The notes: generated from the sequence alone by a model not told the origin. 64,000 nt of DNA from Rhynchospora pubera (GCA_028095005.1 CM051461.1:173049144-173113143); one strand, 5' to 3'; positions 33,314-45,411 are shown, numbered from the stretch's first letter. A program made the numbers and translations.

Positions 33314-33850
33314 GAGTTTAGGGCTGGGGACAAGTTGTGCTTAAGCAGGTGCTTCTGGTTTGAATTTGATAAAGTTCGAGTCAAATTATATCGAGTTTAG
33401 CTAATTTGGACGCAAATCAAAATCAAGTTCTTTATGAGATTAATTATTAAAAATTTCTTATATATTTCATATTATTTAAATTTAATTTTTATAATTTCAT
33501 ATATATTTTTAAGTAAATAAAGTGCAAATTTATTATCACTTTCTAAATCGCATTTATCATATATATTTAGTAATATTTTATTCATTTTATAATAAAATTT
33601 TAATAAAACTTAACAATTATGTCTAAGAAACTAAATATATTATATTTATAATTAATTGCTAGATACTATAAATAATAAATTAGATAATTTAATTATATTT
33701 TAAATTGAACTGGAATTAGCTGAGCAAAATAATTTCAAACAATAACTCTATTTGATCGGATTGATCAAAATTCTAAATCGAGCGAGTCGAGTTCCAATTA
33801 CAGTCGAATCAAATCTCGAACGGACTGCAAGCCACGAGCAATTTTAACGA
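33314..33850. mobile_element. hAT-like non-autonomous remnant
   Basis: Starts TAGGGCTGGGGAC and has TCGAG/TCGAGT-rich subterminal zones at both sides (33370-33400 and 33770-33840), like the elements at 22447 and 59862. The right terminus and an 8-bp duplication were not found, so this is a decayed copy with approximate bounds. Confidence 0.45.
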
Positions 33851-34509
33851 TCCAATGTCCAAGAATTGGATCCGACAATTAAATAAAAAAATCGTCACCC
33901 ACTTTTTTGTTTAAAACAGCGACTAATTATCGATGCTAATCCGTTTCAGAATTCAGAGGACCCTGCTTCCACTAATTTTGTTTCAGGTGGGGCCATGCAA
34001 TGACTGAATTTGTAACATTTTTAGATTTTTTTAATCTAAAAATTCACATGTAAATAATTTTGTTACTGTCTACTTGTGAAGTGACTAGCTAACATGCGTC
34101 CATTACGTCCTATCATTCTTGCAGCAGTAGTGATTGTTTCTGCTCCGTTAATTTTGTTATTTTGTTTCGATGTTATGTTTGACAACATCGAAAGCAATAG
34201 AAAAAAAAAAAATTGTGCTTTGTATTGTCTTTGATTTATCCTAGATTTTGTAGTTCAGTTTTCGTGTAGTCATCAATGTTGCTTACCAATGGACCGCCCA
34301 TTTTGGTCATTCCCACGTTTTGACTTAGCATGTGCTTGGCCCTGTCAACTTGTCAAGATATCAAATTGAAAAATGAGATGAGCATTATATCTAAGAATAG
34401 TAATATTGGATATCGTAAAAATTACTACACGGTACTATTTTAATCTGACCATTCATTTAAGGTAAGTTCTTCCTTTTATCATATTTATTTCGTATTTGGC
34501 TGTCTCTAT
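33851..34509. other. AT-rich spacer
   Basis: No gene supported. Confidence 0.5.
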
Positions 34510-34659
34510 GCCTCCGTTTGGATGTTTTGAGAAGAAGTAGGAAGAAGAAAAAATGGAAGAAAAAAAATTATAAACAATCCAAACTCTTCACAAAGTTACA
34601 CACTTCTCAATATTTCTTCCCACTCATTTCCTTCTTTCCACACCTATCCAAACGGAGCC
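34510..34659 (-). mobile_element. Tourist-like MITE, copy c
   Basis: The ends GCCTCCGTTTGGAT and ATCCAAACGGAGCC are flanked by TAT on both sides. The internal CTTCACAAAGTTACACACTT marks the family in reverse orientation relative to copies a, b and e. Confidence 0.85.
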
Positions 34660-35035
34660 TATAACTATAAGCAAACTAAGGATCTGATCGGAATGAAATT
34701 GTGATACTAGAAAATTTTGTTGTTGTTAAAAATTCTAAAATCTGAGTGCACTTGCTTGATTCTAATGTGAATAATTTATTTTCATGACATTTAATTTTAT
34801 TTTTATACTCACTGTTATTTGAGTGATTGTAGTTCCACTATATTTTTGTATTTTTGTTTTTATTGTTTCTATATCTTGTGGGACCTCCTTGTCATAATGA
34901 CTCTCTAGCTTTCATTCAAATTTGTACACCAAGTCTGTAGAAAAAACAAATTTCTTTATTTCTTGGAGAAGTCTACTCATTTTTGTCTTGTAGCTAGTAA
35001 ACCCTTGATTCCATCGCCTCCACTTATTCCTTATT

Positions 35036-35401
35036 CCACTTCCTTGCAAACCGGGCTAGGAGTACTGGTACGACATGGAATGAAGATGGCTACCCGCCTG
35101 ATCCTGGATTACGAGATGAAAACCAACTTGAGATGGATATGAGGTTTTTTAGATTAATCTAGCTTTAACCCTGTAGTGATTTTTATTATTTTCTTTTTTT
35201 TTCTTCTTATCTTTTTTCTTTTTACTGTTTGCTGGTATGAGTTAGTAGGGTGCTCAGTTAGTTGATGGGTTAGCTAGGAGCTCACGGGATTTTCCTGGAT
35301 GAGTGTGGATTTTCTTATTGAAAAGCAGTGTAACTGTATGGACTTTTATTTTTATGGATTTATTGCCCAGGGGCAAACTCTCAAAAAAAAAAAAAAAAAA
35401 A
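35036..35401 (+). mobile_element. 5'-truncated LINE insertion with 14-bp target duplication
   Basis: The insert opens in the RNase H C-terminus of a LINE ORF2 (LANRARSTGTTW...DENQLEMDMRFF), continues through a T-rich 3' UTR and ends in an A-run. ACTTATTCCTTATT is duplicated exactly at 35022-35035 and 35402-35415. Truncated, non-coding copy. Confidence 0.9.
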
Positions 35402-35441
35402 ACTTATTCCTTATTTTTCATGTCCGAACCCCTCTTGTACC

Positions 35442-35630
35442 AATCCGACTCTGCTGTTGCGCGACACAGCGTGTAGCGCACTACGAGCCGTCTGATTTTG
35501 ATCGGACGGTTCACTTTTTACGGGCCTATCAATCTAGGTTACATGCACGGGGCTCTCTTGTTCATTGGATCTTAATCAGACGGCCAGCATACCGCGCGAC
35601 ACGCTGTGTCGCGCGGCACAGATCTCATTT
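35442..35630. mobile_element. Mutator-like foldback element, 189 bp
   Basis: CCTCTTGTACC is repeated at 35431-35441 and 35631-35641 (9-11 bp target duplication). The arms of about 60 bp pair through GCGCGACACAGCGTGT and GCCGTCTGATT. The unpaired core at 35521-35560 (CGGGCCTATCAATCTAGG...) is nearly identical to the core of the element at 44687-44898, although their outer arms differ. It lies 26 bp from the LINE insertion. Confidence 0.85.
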
Positions 35631-35641
35631 CCTCTTGTACC

Positions 35642-38600
35642 CCAGCTTGTTTCTGAAATCGGTACAAAATCCATCCAAAAATCCACTCAGAATACATGTA
35701 GACTCGGGAGGAAAAAAAAATAAAAATAAAAATTGGGGACAAAGCTCAAGGAGTGAGGTCTCGTTTAGCAGTGGTAGCAAACTGATGGGGTGAAGACGGC
35801 AGAGGAGAGAGAGTTGAGGTGGTGGCTAAGTCATGTTGCAGGTGAGGGCGATGGTGGTCAAGACGAGAGTCAGTGGAGTGTTGGCTGGCGTGGCCTTCTC
35901 CCTTTTTCCCTCTGTTCGGTAATCCCCTTGCTAAACCTAGTTCCCTTGCTTGTTTAGATCTGTGGGCTGTGTTGTGAAAATGGTTGTTTCTTAGATTTGA
36001 GGCTTGGAAACTAAATGAGTTAGGGGCTGTGGATCATATTTAGTTGATGTCGGGTTCTGACTTGGAAACTTGAGCCAATTCTAGCGTTTCTAATAAACTT
36101 TGGGTTTTCTATTAACTTCATTTACCATTTTTGAAATTGGTTCTGTTTTAAATAGAAAATATATTTTGAATTTGGTTTATTTTGTTTAAATGAAGAGCAT
36201 TTCTTCAAGGTGAACTGAGTTCAAGTACTTCTAATGAACTTTGAGGCACCTTGTAACATTTTCATTAGTGAATTTCAATTCTGTTCTAAACTATTGATTA
36301 AGATGTTAAACTCTATCTTTCAATATGCCAAAAATATTATAATTAAATTTAACCGACCTACTGAATAAATGTGTCGATTTTGTTCTGTAAAAGTATGGAA
36401 CTAATTTAGCAAAAGTAGGTTTGAACTGAGTTAAACTTTGGTTGCTGAAATTTCTTGTCTAGAAATAGCGTTTCAAATTTGAAGGTTTTGTTTCCATAAT
36501 ATTTGTTTGCTGAAATTTTGATTTCCTTTCTTGGTTTTACTGATTAAATATATTTATTTAAAAAAAATTAATTATTTTGACTTTAGTAAATAATGACCAA
36601 AGCAGAATTGAATATTGTGTAGATATGATTAGTAATAGTTGCAAATTAAAGACTATGGTGAATAAATACCAAAACCAGACCCTATTTGATTAAATTAGAT
36701 AGAAGCAAGAATTAAATGAAGGATGGTATTACTTGGTACCTGTTGGCCCTTGGGTACTAAGGGGTTGCATGTTATCCAGGGAACCAAATGCTTAAGCCTA
36801 ACAAAGTTATCTAACAAGCTGAGTGCCAAAAACTTAAACGAAATTCAATGATACTAGAAGAAACTTTAGTAAGCTATTTTAAAACAGACCACGGAGCTAT
36901 CTTATTGGTTATTTGATTGTTTGATTTAAATCTTTTTAGTATGAGTTGGTGTTGCAACTTAGTATTTTTTTTATTTGCAATTAGAGTCGGCCGATTGTGT
37001 ATCGGAGCCGAGGGCAGCCGATACGATCAAGGGTCATTAGGATTATCTTATCTCAATTTTGCTGCTACTTTTATTTCGATTTCAGGTACGGATTCCACTT
37101 GAGTTTTAATTTATTTTTTTATTATATATAGATATAGAGACTTAATTAGCAGCTTGCATGTTGTATTCATTAATTGTTGCATTCATGAAAATTTGTTTAA
37201 ATATAAATGATGCATGATTTAAGTGGCATGTTGAATGGTATTTCATTGAAATGTGTTCCGAATGTGATAAGTAGTACAGCTTGTGTGGTTGAGATAGACA
37301 CTCGTAATTTTTGGAGGTGGCGTCATGAACCATCCTACCAAGCACCGTGTAATAAGCGCTTATGTACCGGGACTCTAAAGGTCCAGTCTAGAACGGTCCA
37401 GAGGGTGAGTGTTCCCAGCATGCATGTACAATTAGAGTATTTCTTTGACTGAATTGATTGTGAATTATTTGGCTGTTGGTAGCCATCAAGAGGAGGTGGC
37501 TCGCAGCATTATTGACTTGAATTGATCGATGGAACCAGACCTGTATATTACTAGAATGTCCAAACATTTGGGTCAGCATTTGGTATATTTGTTTAAAATC
37601 TGAATTGCCATGGAATTGTTGCTGAACTCATCTTTCATATTGCATTAAGTGACTTAAAACTGTTATTGCTTTGTTTGTTGAGATGAACTGTAAATAATTT
37701 TCTAATAAATCTGTTATTGTATTTGACTCAGTAACGTAATTAGTTTCTGGACTTGAAATTAAAATTCAAGTGGCTGGAACTAAATACCGTACTGAGATAA
37801 AGTTTTCTTTATCTCATTCTCCACTTTGTGGGTTCCAGGTTTAGCGAACGGGGTCAGAGCTGTAGAGGATTAAGCCTTTTTATTGTCACTTGTGAGTAGC
37901 ATGTGATTTCCAAGTACTGTATATCTTAAATTTTAGAACCAAGCTGCATAGTAGTATCTGTTTGTGTATGACTACATATTTTGGAATGATAATCTAATTA
38001 GCTAGTACACTTGTAAATTAAATTATTTGTTCCTTCACGTTAAAGTGTGTGAATAATTGCAACTTTGTGATCATTATGCAACCAGCTTATGCTCAGGTGA
38101 AAATATCCATATAAATAAATCATATAAGTGTGCTTGGCAAATTTGAACTATATGTCTTGTCTGGTTTGTGTCAATATGGTTTACTTATATGGGACATGTA
38201 ACTTTCATGGTTAAGTAATGTATACTAGTAATTATTTTAAAAATGTATATGTATCTTAGCTACTGCTTGTATAGTAAGTATACATGTTTTTATTGTGTAA
38301 CTAAGCTATATCCATATTACAAACTTTGAGATAAAGGTTCTATTGGTAGTTAATTTTATAATCATCCATAATGATTCTATTGAATAATACAAGTACTTGC
38401 ATAATTTGAAATCTTTGTTATGGCATGCCAAGATAAATTTATATCTATGTATGTTCTGTAGATGTGCTTATGTAAATCAGTTAAGTATGCTTATGTAAAT
38501 CTGACACTATTTCTGTCACATTTAGGTCATTAGATTCTACTTTTACATTAATCCAAAATTGTCATTTTTATATTGCTTCTGGTACATGTAACCTCCTTAT

Positions 38601-39480
38601 GTTTCAAGTTAATTTGTGAGAACATTTGTACTTCAAGAAATCATGTATATATATCTGATTTGTATGTTTCGAAGAGAGATGGTTTTGTTATTTTTATTCT
38701 GATTAATTAGAAGTAACTAATTATTTTGAATTGTAAAAAGAAATATTAAATTATTGCTATCTCATACATTATATAATCGCAAATGCTTTGTCTAGCTAGT
38801 GTCATTGGTGCTATTTTTATGAAGAAATTGTATTTTGGTAATACCGTAATAGAGTGTAATATGTGGTTGTATACATGTATCTCTCTGAATTACATATTTT
38901 ATTAATTTTATGTCTATATATATATGATTTTCTAGTTAAACTTTGAATGAATATGCTTGAATTTAGAAAGTGCATATTAGTTTTTCTGAAGTTGTACTAA
39001 GGCATCGTTATAACAGATACAAAACTTTCATGTTCAAGATACACATGACTTATATTTGAGGAAGGTTATATCATATGCATTCCTTGCATTTTATTTTATT
39101 CTTTTCCTTAAAATATATATGTAATCCATTTTTTTGAAGGATCAATCACATTTGTCTTTCTGTTCAACCTCATAGATATGAGGTTTCATGTATTGGTTTA
39201 TCTGAGTAGATTAAGTAGGAAAAGATGAGCTCCACATTTTCTACTTTTGTACTATTATAATTATAACTTTCATATGTTTACTATGCAAATACTTGCATTT
39301 ATAAACACGCATCATCCTTTTTCGTTGCATAAAAATGCTTAGATTTCTCATTATCAGGTTATGTTCAGTATATGTGTTATGATTCTTAAAATTCAAGACG
39401 TTAGAGTACGCTTTGCGTGTGTGCGAAGGTAAGCGTGCACTCGCGGCGGCTGTCGACACTCTTGGTTTTGGGGTGTGACA
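35642..39480 (+). mobile_element. Probable Ty3/gypsy-type solo LTR; left end undefined
   Basis: A long gene-free stretch ends abruptly at 39480 with TTTTGGGGTGTGACA, the typical 3' terminus of long plant gypsy (Tekay/Retand-like) LTRs. Within it are GC-richer islands (about 36985-37040, 37310-37400 and 39410-39470) in AT-rich sequence, as in such LTRs. No gag-pol, second LTR or 5-bp duplication could be fixed. GAAAT follows the right end and also precedes a TG at 36138, but this may be chance. The left coordinate is the end of the preceding foldback element, not an observed boundary. Short frames inside have no recognised domain. Confidence 0.4.
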
Positions 39481-40365
39481 GAAATTTTGGAAGAGTTCAA
39501 TTCAATTCAATAGAATAGAGTTCAATAGAGATGATTTTTAAATGAAATCTGGTGATCAGAATAAATATAAAAAGAATTGAAGAGAAATGAATTTTGTGAT
39601 TAGATGCTTTATAAAACTAGAAGAGAAATGATTTCATCTCATACAATTTTACCCTTACTCATTTCTCTTTAAATGCATCTGGCATCAAATACAAACATGA
39701 AAAAAATATTAATTTTGAAAATCAAACGTGAATAACTTAATAACTTGTCCAATTTTACAGAAGCATATATATTCTATTATAAGGGTTATACAATTCCATT
39801 CAGATTACATCAATAATGTGGACTTACAAATATATGGCTAAATCTCAAAATTATATGAGCGTGGAATCAAAGACTAGATAATTAAAGCATTAAATAATTT
39901 ATAAGTAATGTCTCTCGTTAAATTTTTTAATTTATGACCCTCAAATTTTTTTTTTTAATTTATGGATTTGCTATTCAACAATTTTGATCTTATTTTAGTT
40001 TTTTTCTTGGTTTTATTTTATTTGTTTTGTTACCTAGGTACATATATAGTTTTTCCAAAGAAAAAAATAATAATTCTTTGGACCTTTGATTCCATGTCTG
40101 GTGCACTAAAGACGAAGATTAAAAAATATATAACTTACACAAAAGTAGAAGAGGGCTAGTGCGCCTGTTGCCGTTGACTACAGTAGAGAAGGAAGACGAC
40201 AACGTCGACGAGAAAAACAAGGGGCAGCTTCGAGCGAGAGAAGAGAGAGCGGCGAGGGCATTAAAGTCTGAAAATTTTCCGCATTTTCTCGCTAGACGAA
40301 ATCGTGGCAAATTTCTACGTTTTTCACACGATTTCGACAGACCTAAAATTTCTCTCTAAATCGCC
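39481..40365. other. Spacer
   Basis: AT-rich to 40140. A GC-richer patch at 40150-40330 gives short frames on both strands without a recognised domain. Confidence 0.5.
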
Positions 40366-40480
40366 ACAACTTATTTTTAAATTAAATTAAATATTTATAA
40401 AGATCCCCTAGCTAGATTTCGAACTTGCGACTTTTCACTTAAGATACATTGCTCTTTGTCACTAGATCACGAGCTGGTTC
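40366..40480 (-). mobile_element. tRNA-derived SINE copy, partly eroded
   Basis: Reverse-oriented copy of the SINE at 49079-49199. AACTTATTTTTAAATTAAAT, then GATTTCGAACTTGCGACTTT (box B region) and CTTTGTCACTAGATCACGAG (box A region) are recognisable on the plus strand. Confidence 0.6.
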
Positions 40481-40768
40481 TCTTTGACGTTCGTTTCGAT
40501 CGAAAAATTATATTTCGCGTCAATTCTATTTGACGTTTGAGGGTCTGAATTTTCATTCCGATCAGAGTCTAAAGAAGAAAATAGAGGGTGACTGGTTTGT
40601 GCAACACGAATTATTTGTTTACAAATTTAAATTTTGGAAGGAAGACGACAAGACGGGACAGCAGATAAGAACAAACATGTCTATTTGAAAAAATATTTTA
40701 CTCGAATTTGGTTCTTCAATTTATAACTCCGTCTTTTAGAATGTCGATTTTGATTCCTTCTTTTTTTA

Positions 40769-40925
40769 GGGTGCGTTTGGATGAGAGAAGAAGAAGAGAA
40801 AGAAGGAAGATGGGAAGAAAAAAAATTATAAACAATCCAAACTCTTCACAAAGTTACACACTTCCCAATACTTTTTTTTACTTCTTCCCTTCTTTCCTTC
40901 TTCCCACACCTATCCAAACGCACCC
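40769..40925 (-). mobile_element. Tourist-like MITE, copy d
   Basis: Perfect 14-bp ends GGGTGCGTTTGGAT and ATCCAAACGCACCC with TTA on both sides (40766-40768 and 40926-40928). Interior as in copy c, in reverse orientation. Confidence 0.92.
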
Positions 40926-40928
40926 TTA

Positions 40929-41447
40929 GTTTTTTGACAGCGGCTGTCAAGTAACGGATGATTTTGATCCATTCTTCTCGAGTCGATGAGTCGCCCCAAT
41001 CAAAATACGTAGATTCAATCTCATTAAAATCCATACCTCACAATCTTAATAGTTAATTCTTCAATCTCTAACATCTCTCCTTTGATTCTATATATTCTCT
41101 AGCCCATGCTTCAAAATGAGAAATCCGAGAAAATAAAAGGAAAGTGACAAAAATCTAGCATGTCCGGATTTCGCTCCCGCCCTGTTACTCTCTCTAGAAC
41201 TATTGTCCAGGAAGTTACAAGAGGTTTTGAGTTTTGACGAGGTTTGAGGAAGCGAGAGAAAGACGTGCTCACATCCGATTTCTATCCTCCGATTTTAGAG
41301 GTTAACAAACTCAGACATCCTTTCTTTTCCGTTAATGAAGCGACACACTTTCCGATCTCGTCCTTTCTTTCACAAGAACAGCCTCAGTCTCTTTCCTTTG
41401 TCGAAGTTGTAGAACAAAGTTTTTGTCGAAGGTGTAGTTAATCGATA
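40929..41447. other. Spacer
   Basis: No gene supported. Confidence 0.5.
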
Positions 41448-42725
41448 AAAACTTAGGAAAATTAGATACATACCACCTCAAAAGAAAAAAAAAAAAATAC
41501 CACTTCAAAGTTTACGCTTAGAAAAATATCACTCTGAACTCATATTATTCAGATATTTATCACATTTATATAATTTTTATACAATTTCAAATTAAAAATA
41601 CTGCATTTTGATTTGTATTTTTTATTTTTTCAAAAATGACCTCTTTCAATTTTGTGTCCCTTTCTTCTCCAACAAAGGAGAAGAACTCTGGTGATCCTCT
41701 ATACCTTCTTCTCCGTCCAATCTCTAGACACTTCGTGCTTCTCTTTTCTCTGTACGGTCATCTAATCCTTCCTCTCCGTGCTACACCTCTCCACCTAGGT
41801 TTTCCAACGCAATAGCCACTCTCTCATCTTTGCCTGCCGTCTTAGATTTTTATGCTCCTTAAATAGATTTTCTCTCTCTCCCCCTCCTTCCCTTCCCTTC
41901 CATCGCTCTTCAACAGAATGCTTTAATAATTAACGCAAAAGACATGAAGAAAAGTCTAATTACTTTAGATTCATTAAAGTCAAATAGTCAAGATATCCAA
42001 CAAAGAATGATAATAGTAACGATATAAAAGTCAAAAGCATCATATTAGATTCTATGGTTTTGAATGCCTTGGAATGGCAGCTCAAATTAATCGATGATAT
42101 GACTTTTGAGGAGATTAGCAATGACATTGAGACTTGAGAATCAAGAAACACGTAGGTACTGACTACTGAGCGATAGCATAAATAAATCGATAATATGACC
42201 TTTGAAAAACTCTAATTTCTTCGTAGCACCTCTCGGTGCCAAAAATTGATATAGCTCTAACAATGAGAGGATGGAAGGGAGGAGAAGGATGGGGAGAGAG
42301 AGAACCTATTTAAGGAGCATAAAAATCCAAGACAACAGGCAAAAAGGAGAGATGCTCTGGTGGCTATTGCGCTGGAAAACCTAGGTAGAGAGGTGTAGAG
42401 CGGAGATGAAGGGTTAGATGATCGTACAGAGAAGAGAGAAGCATGGAGTGTCGGAGAATTGGACGGAGAAAAAGGTATAGAGGATCACTAGAGTTCTTCT
42501 CCTCCGTTGGAGAAGAAAGGGCCATAAAATTGGAAGAGGGCGTTTTGGAAAAATAAAAAATACAAATCAAAATGCAGTATTTTAATTTGAAACCGTATAA
42601 AAGTTTTATAAATGTGGCAAATATCTGAATAATATGAGTTTAGAGTGGTATTTTTGAGTGAACTTTAGAGTGATATTTTTGTAATTTTTTAAATTTTGAG
42701 GTGGCATGTATTAGCTTCTCCAAAT
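41448..42725. mobile_element. Long-armed foldback element, about 1.28 kb
   Basis: The left arm (about 41448-41920) reappears in reverse complement at about 42230-42725. Paired blocks include ACCTCAAAA, AATACTGCATTTTGATTTG, TTCTTCTCCAACAAAGG/CCGTTGGAGAAGAA, CACCTAGGTTTTCCA and TTTATGCTCCTTAAATAG. Arms are about 470 bp with scattered mismatches, and the unpaired centre is about 310 bp. No transposase is present. The target duplication could not be fixed (AAACTTA and AAATTTA flank the ends imperfectly). It may be Mutator-like or an unclassified palindromic element. Confidence 0.8.
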
Positions 42726-43052
42726 TTATAAGTTTGTTGGTAGAACCTTAAAACTTTACAAATAATAATTCAAAATTCAAAGTCGAGAGATTATATTGTT
42801 TACAAGTTACACAAGTGTCCAACATAACACGATATGAATCGACATGAAATGTTATTCTTTTATTTGATTTGTATTATTACAAAATGATAACGTTATGTAA
42901 GACACATATATGCATTATTTTAGGAGTGAACGTGTTACATTGTTTACAACTTCGCACGATGAAGTGTAGAAAGTACAAAATCAAATAGTCAAATTTCAAG
43001 CTATATAAAATCGAATATTTAAAAGTACGATGTTATGTAGATTAATACCTTA
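42726..43052. other. AT-rich spacer
   Basis: No gene supported. Confidence 0.5.
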
Positions 43053-43209
43053 GGGTGCGTTTGGATAGATGTGAGAAGAAGGGAAGAAAGGAAGAAGTGG
43101 GAAGAAGTATTGGGAAGTGTGTAACTTTGTGAAGAGTTTGGATTGTTTATAATTTTTTTTCTTCTTCTTCCTTCTTCTTCTTCTTTCTTCCAACGATCCA
43201 AACGCACCC
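43053..43209 (+). mobile_element. Tourist-like MITE, copy e
   Basis: Perfect ends GGGTGCGTTTGGAT and ATCCAAACGCACCC with TTA duplicated on both sides (43050-43052 and 43210-43212). Opposite orientation to copy d and the same length (157 bp). Confidence 0.92.
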
Positions 43210-43458
43210 TTAAAAAACTAATTTCATCTCAAAACACACGATCTGTTCCCAATTTTCGAAAATAGTTATTTTAGAATTTACTTTTGAAACTATTTGTTGA
43301 GAAATCGAGTTTTGGAAAAATGCAATTTAAAAGTTCAGTAACGTCGGAGAAAGAAAACCTAAAAGCATAGAACAATATTTTTGTTATTTCAATTTTCGAA
43401 TTGTCGAATAATTTATCTTTGGAGTTTTCAGAAAATAAATAATTAAAAGTGAAATTAA

Positions 43459-43552
43459 GGGTGTGTTTGGTATCATTGTTGAATAAGCCTTATTCAGCAA
43501 ACACACCATAAAAACAGAATAAGGCTTATTCTAACATGATACCAAACACACC
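43459..43552. mobile_element. Small Tourist-like foldback MITE, 94 bp
   Basis: GGGTGTGTTTGGTATCAT and ATGATACCAAACACACCA form long arms that continue through GAATAAGCCTTATTC. TAA flanks both sides, as expected for PIF/Harbinger. A separate family from copies a-e. Confidence 0.8.
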
Positions 43553-43559
43553 ATAAAAA

Positions 43560-44677
43560 CAAAATTTATAATACGAAGATATCAAGGAAACAATGTTTCA
43601 CATTTTAAATATAATGTTATTTGGATACTTCGAGTTGAAGAAATACTAGATTCCAAAAGTCAAATTTCAAAATAGAGATTTTTTTAAATCTAAAATTAGG
43701 ACAGAGTACTGAGAGTGTTGAGTTTTTGAATTATGAAAATTAAGTAATTAGAAAGATAAAAAGGAAATGGATTAGGAATGCGAGAGAAAATTAGCACATA
43801 ATAGTTTTTTTCTTTGTGTGAAAAAGATGTTATGCTATTTTAGTTTTGCAGAAGAAGCTAAGGTTTATTAAAGTTGTGCATGTCTTATAAAAGTATAAAA
43901 TATAGTTTTTCAACACGCATTCAGTTAACCGCATAGCGTCAGCGGAAGACAGATACAATGTATACAGTAAGATATAAATGTATATTGAAAAAAATAATAA
44001 TAATAATAATACTGGAAATACTATTATATATGTATAATCTCAAATTTATTAATCCATTTATATTCGTGTCTTTAATTTTATATTTTAATTAGATGAAAAT
44101 GATGAAACACTAAAATCTATTATTAAAGAACGGGATATTTTAACAACTAATTTTACATGACAACCGCAACAATTGACAAAATAAATATCAAAATAGAAAA
44201 AAAAAAGTTTGTGAAATTGTTCTCTATTGTTTAGATATATCATGCATCGCACCTTTTACATTATGAATTGTTTATTGCTGATTAAATACTGATAAAATTG
44301 AAGTTTTAATTTTGTCAGACCGTTCAATTGATGCCCGATTCATTTTTAAGTATATTAATTTTAATAAACAACACATCTAAACTATCAAAAAACATAGTTT
44401 GTAATTTATTTTACAGATTTATAATCTTTTTTTTATCAATCACATATTGCCAAATTTGTAATTAATATAACAAATTTCACAATTAAAAATATTTTGTAAT
44501 TCTTATTATACGCACGATATATATGGCCAATGAGGTCATATTCTAAAAACACTGCTAGACTTAGTAAATATACACATCCCCAATTGCGTCTGCTCCATTT
44601 TTGTGAAATGAACACAGGTTTTTTACTGGTTCTGTTTTGTTCCATTTTTCTGTTTTAGCCTTTTAGAATTGGCTGCA
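43560..44677. other. AT-rich spacer
   Basis: No gene supported. There is a short (TAA)n run near 43993-44010. Confidence 0.5.
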
Positions 44678-44686
44678 CTTGCACGC

Positions 44687-44898
44687 GGGAGCGTATCCTC
44701 TACCAACTTTTTGAAGTTGGTAGAGGGCCAATGTTTGATCCAAGCCGTTAGATCTAATCTCGACGGTTAAAATTTTTCGGGCCTATCAATCTAGGTTACA
44801 TGCACGGGACTCCCTTAACCATTGAGATTAGATCTAACGGTTTAGATCAAACGTTGGCCCTCTACCAACCATAAATGGTTGGCAGAGGATGTGATTCC
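44687..44898. mobile_element. Mutator-like foldback element, 212 bp
   Basis: CTTGCACGC (part of a 12-bp repeat) is duplicated at 44678-44686 and 44899-44907. The arms pair through TCCTCTACCAAC, GGTAGAGGGCCAA and GTTAGATCTAATCTC. The core at 44778-44817 is 37 of 40 identical to that of the element at 35442-35630. It lies about 500 bp upstream of the TATA box of the next gene. Confidence 0.88.
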
Positions 44899-45403
44899 CT
44901 TGCACGCGGGCATAAACATAGACCGTGGTATTTTTGAGTGGTCCCAAAATTCTTATCTGACCTGACGTGAAGGGAGAAGAGAGCGAGCGAGCGAGAGCCC
45001 CCAAACCCCAAGTCCCCAATCTAGACGGTGCGTGTACCATCCGGTAAACGGTAACCTCGCTAAAGAAAAGCATTTTATCTTCGGACCCCCTCACTTTATC
45101 CCCACGCTAATTTTTTACGCTTATTTACGGGACCACCCACGTCGAATGCTATTATTGGTCTATGCAAAAGATAGACCGTTACGGAACTATTAAAAGAGCC
45201 CACGTATAAAGTCGTGAAACGTAGTATACTATTTTCGGTTGGTAAATGGTTTTCCTTATATAGACGAGGCTTTTTTGAAACCGACTCGCATCTGACGCAA
45301 TTGCTCAAATCGTACAGCGCAAGATCAAAACGCAAGCCCTTTTGCGATCACGAGCGTCCATCTACCAAAGTCAAGATCTGACCGTCCGCTCCTTCCAACC
45401 ATC

Positions 45404-45411
45404 TATAAATA
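45404..45411 (+). promoter_or_regulatory. TATA box of the 336-aa gene
   Basis: TATAAATA within a GC-richer promoter context, 293 bp before the ATG. It is followed by a pyrimidine-rich leader (TCTCCTCTTCAATTTCTC). Confidence 0.6.

Noticed and set aside
36138..39480. Exact solo-LTR bounds using GAAAT as a 5-bp duplication
   Set aside because: The left TG has no further match to the right terminus, and a 5-bp match in several kilobases can easily be chance.
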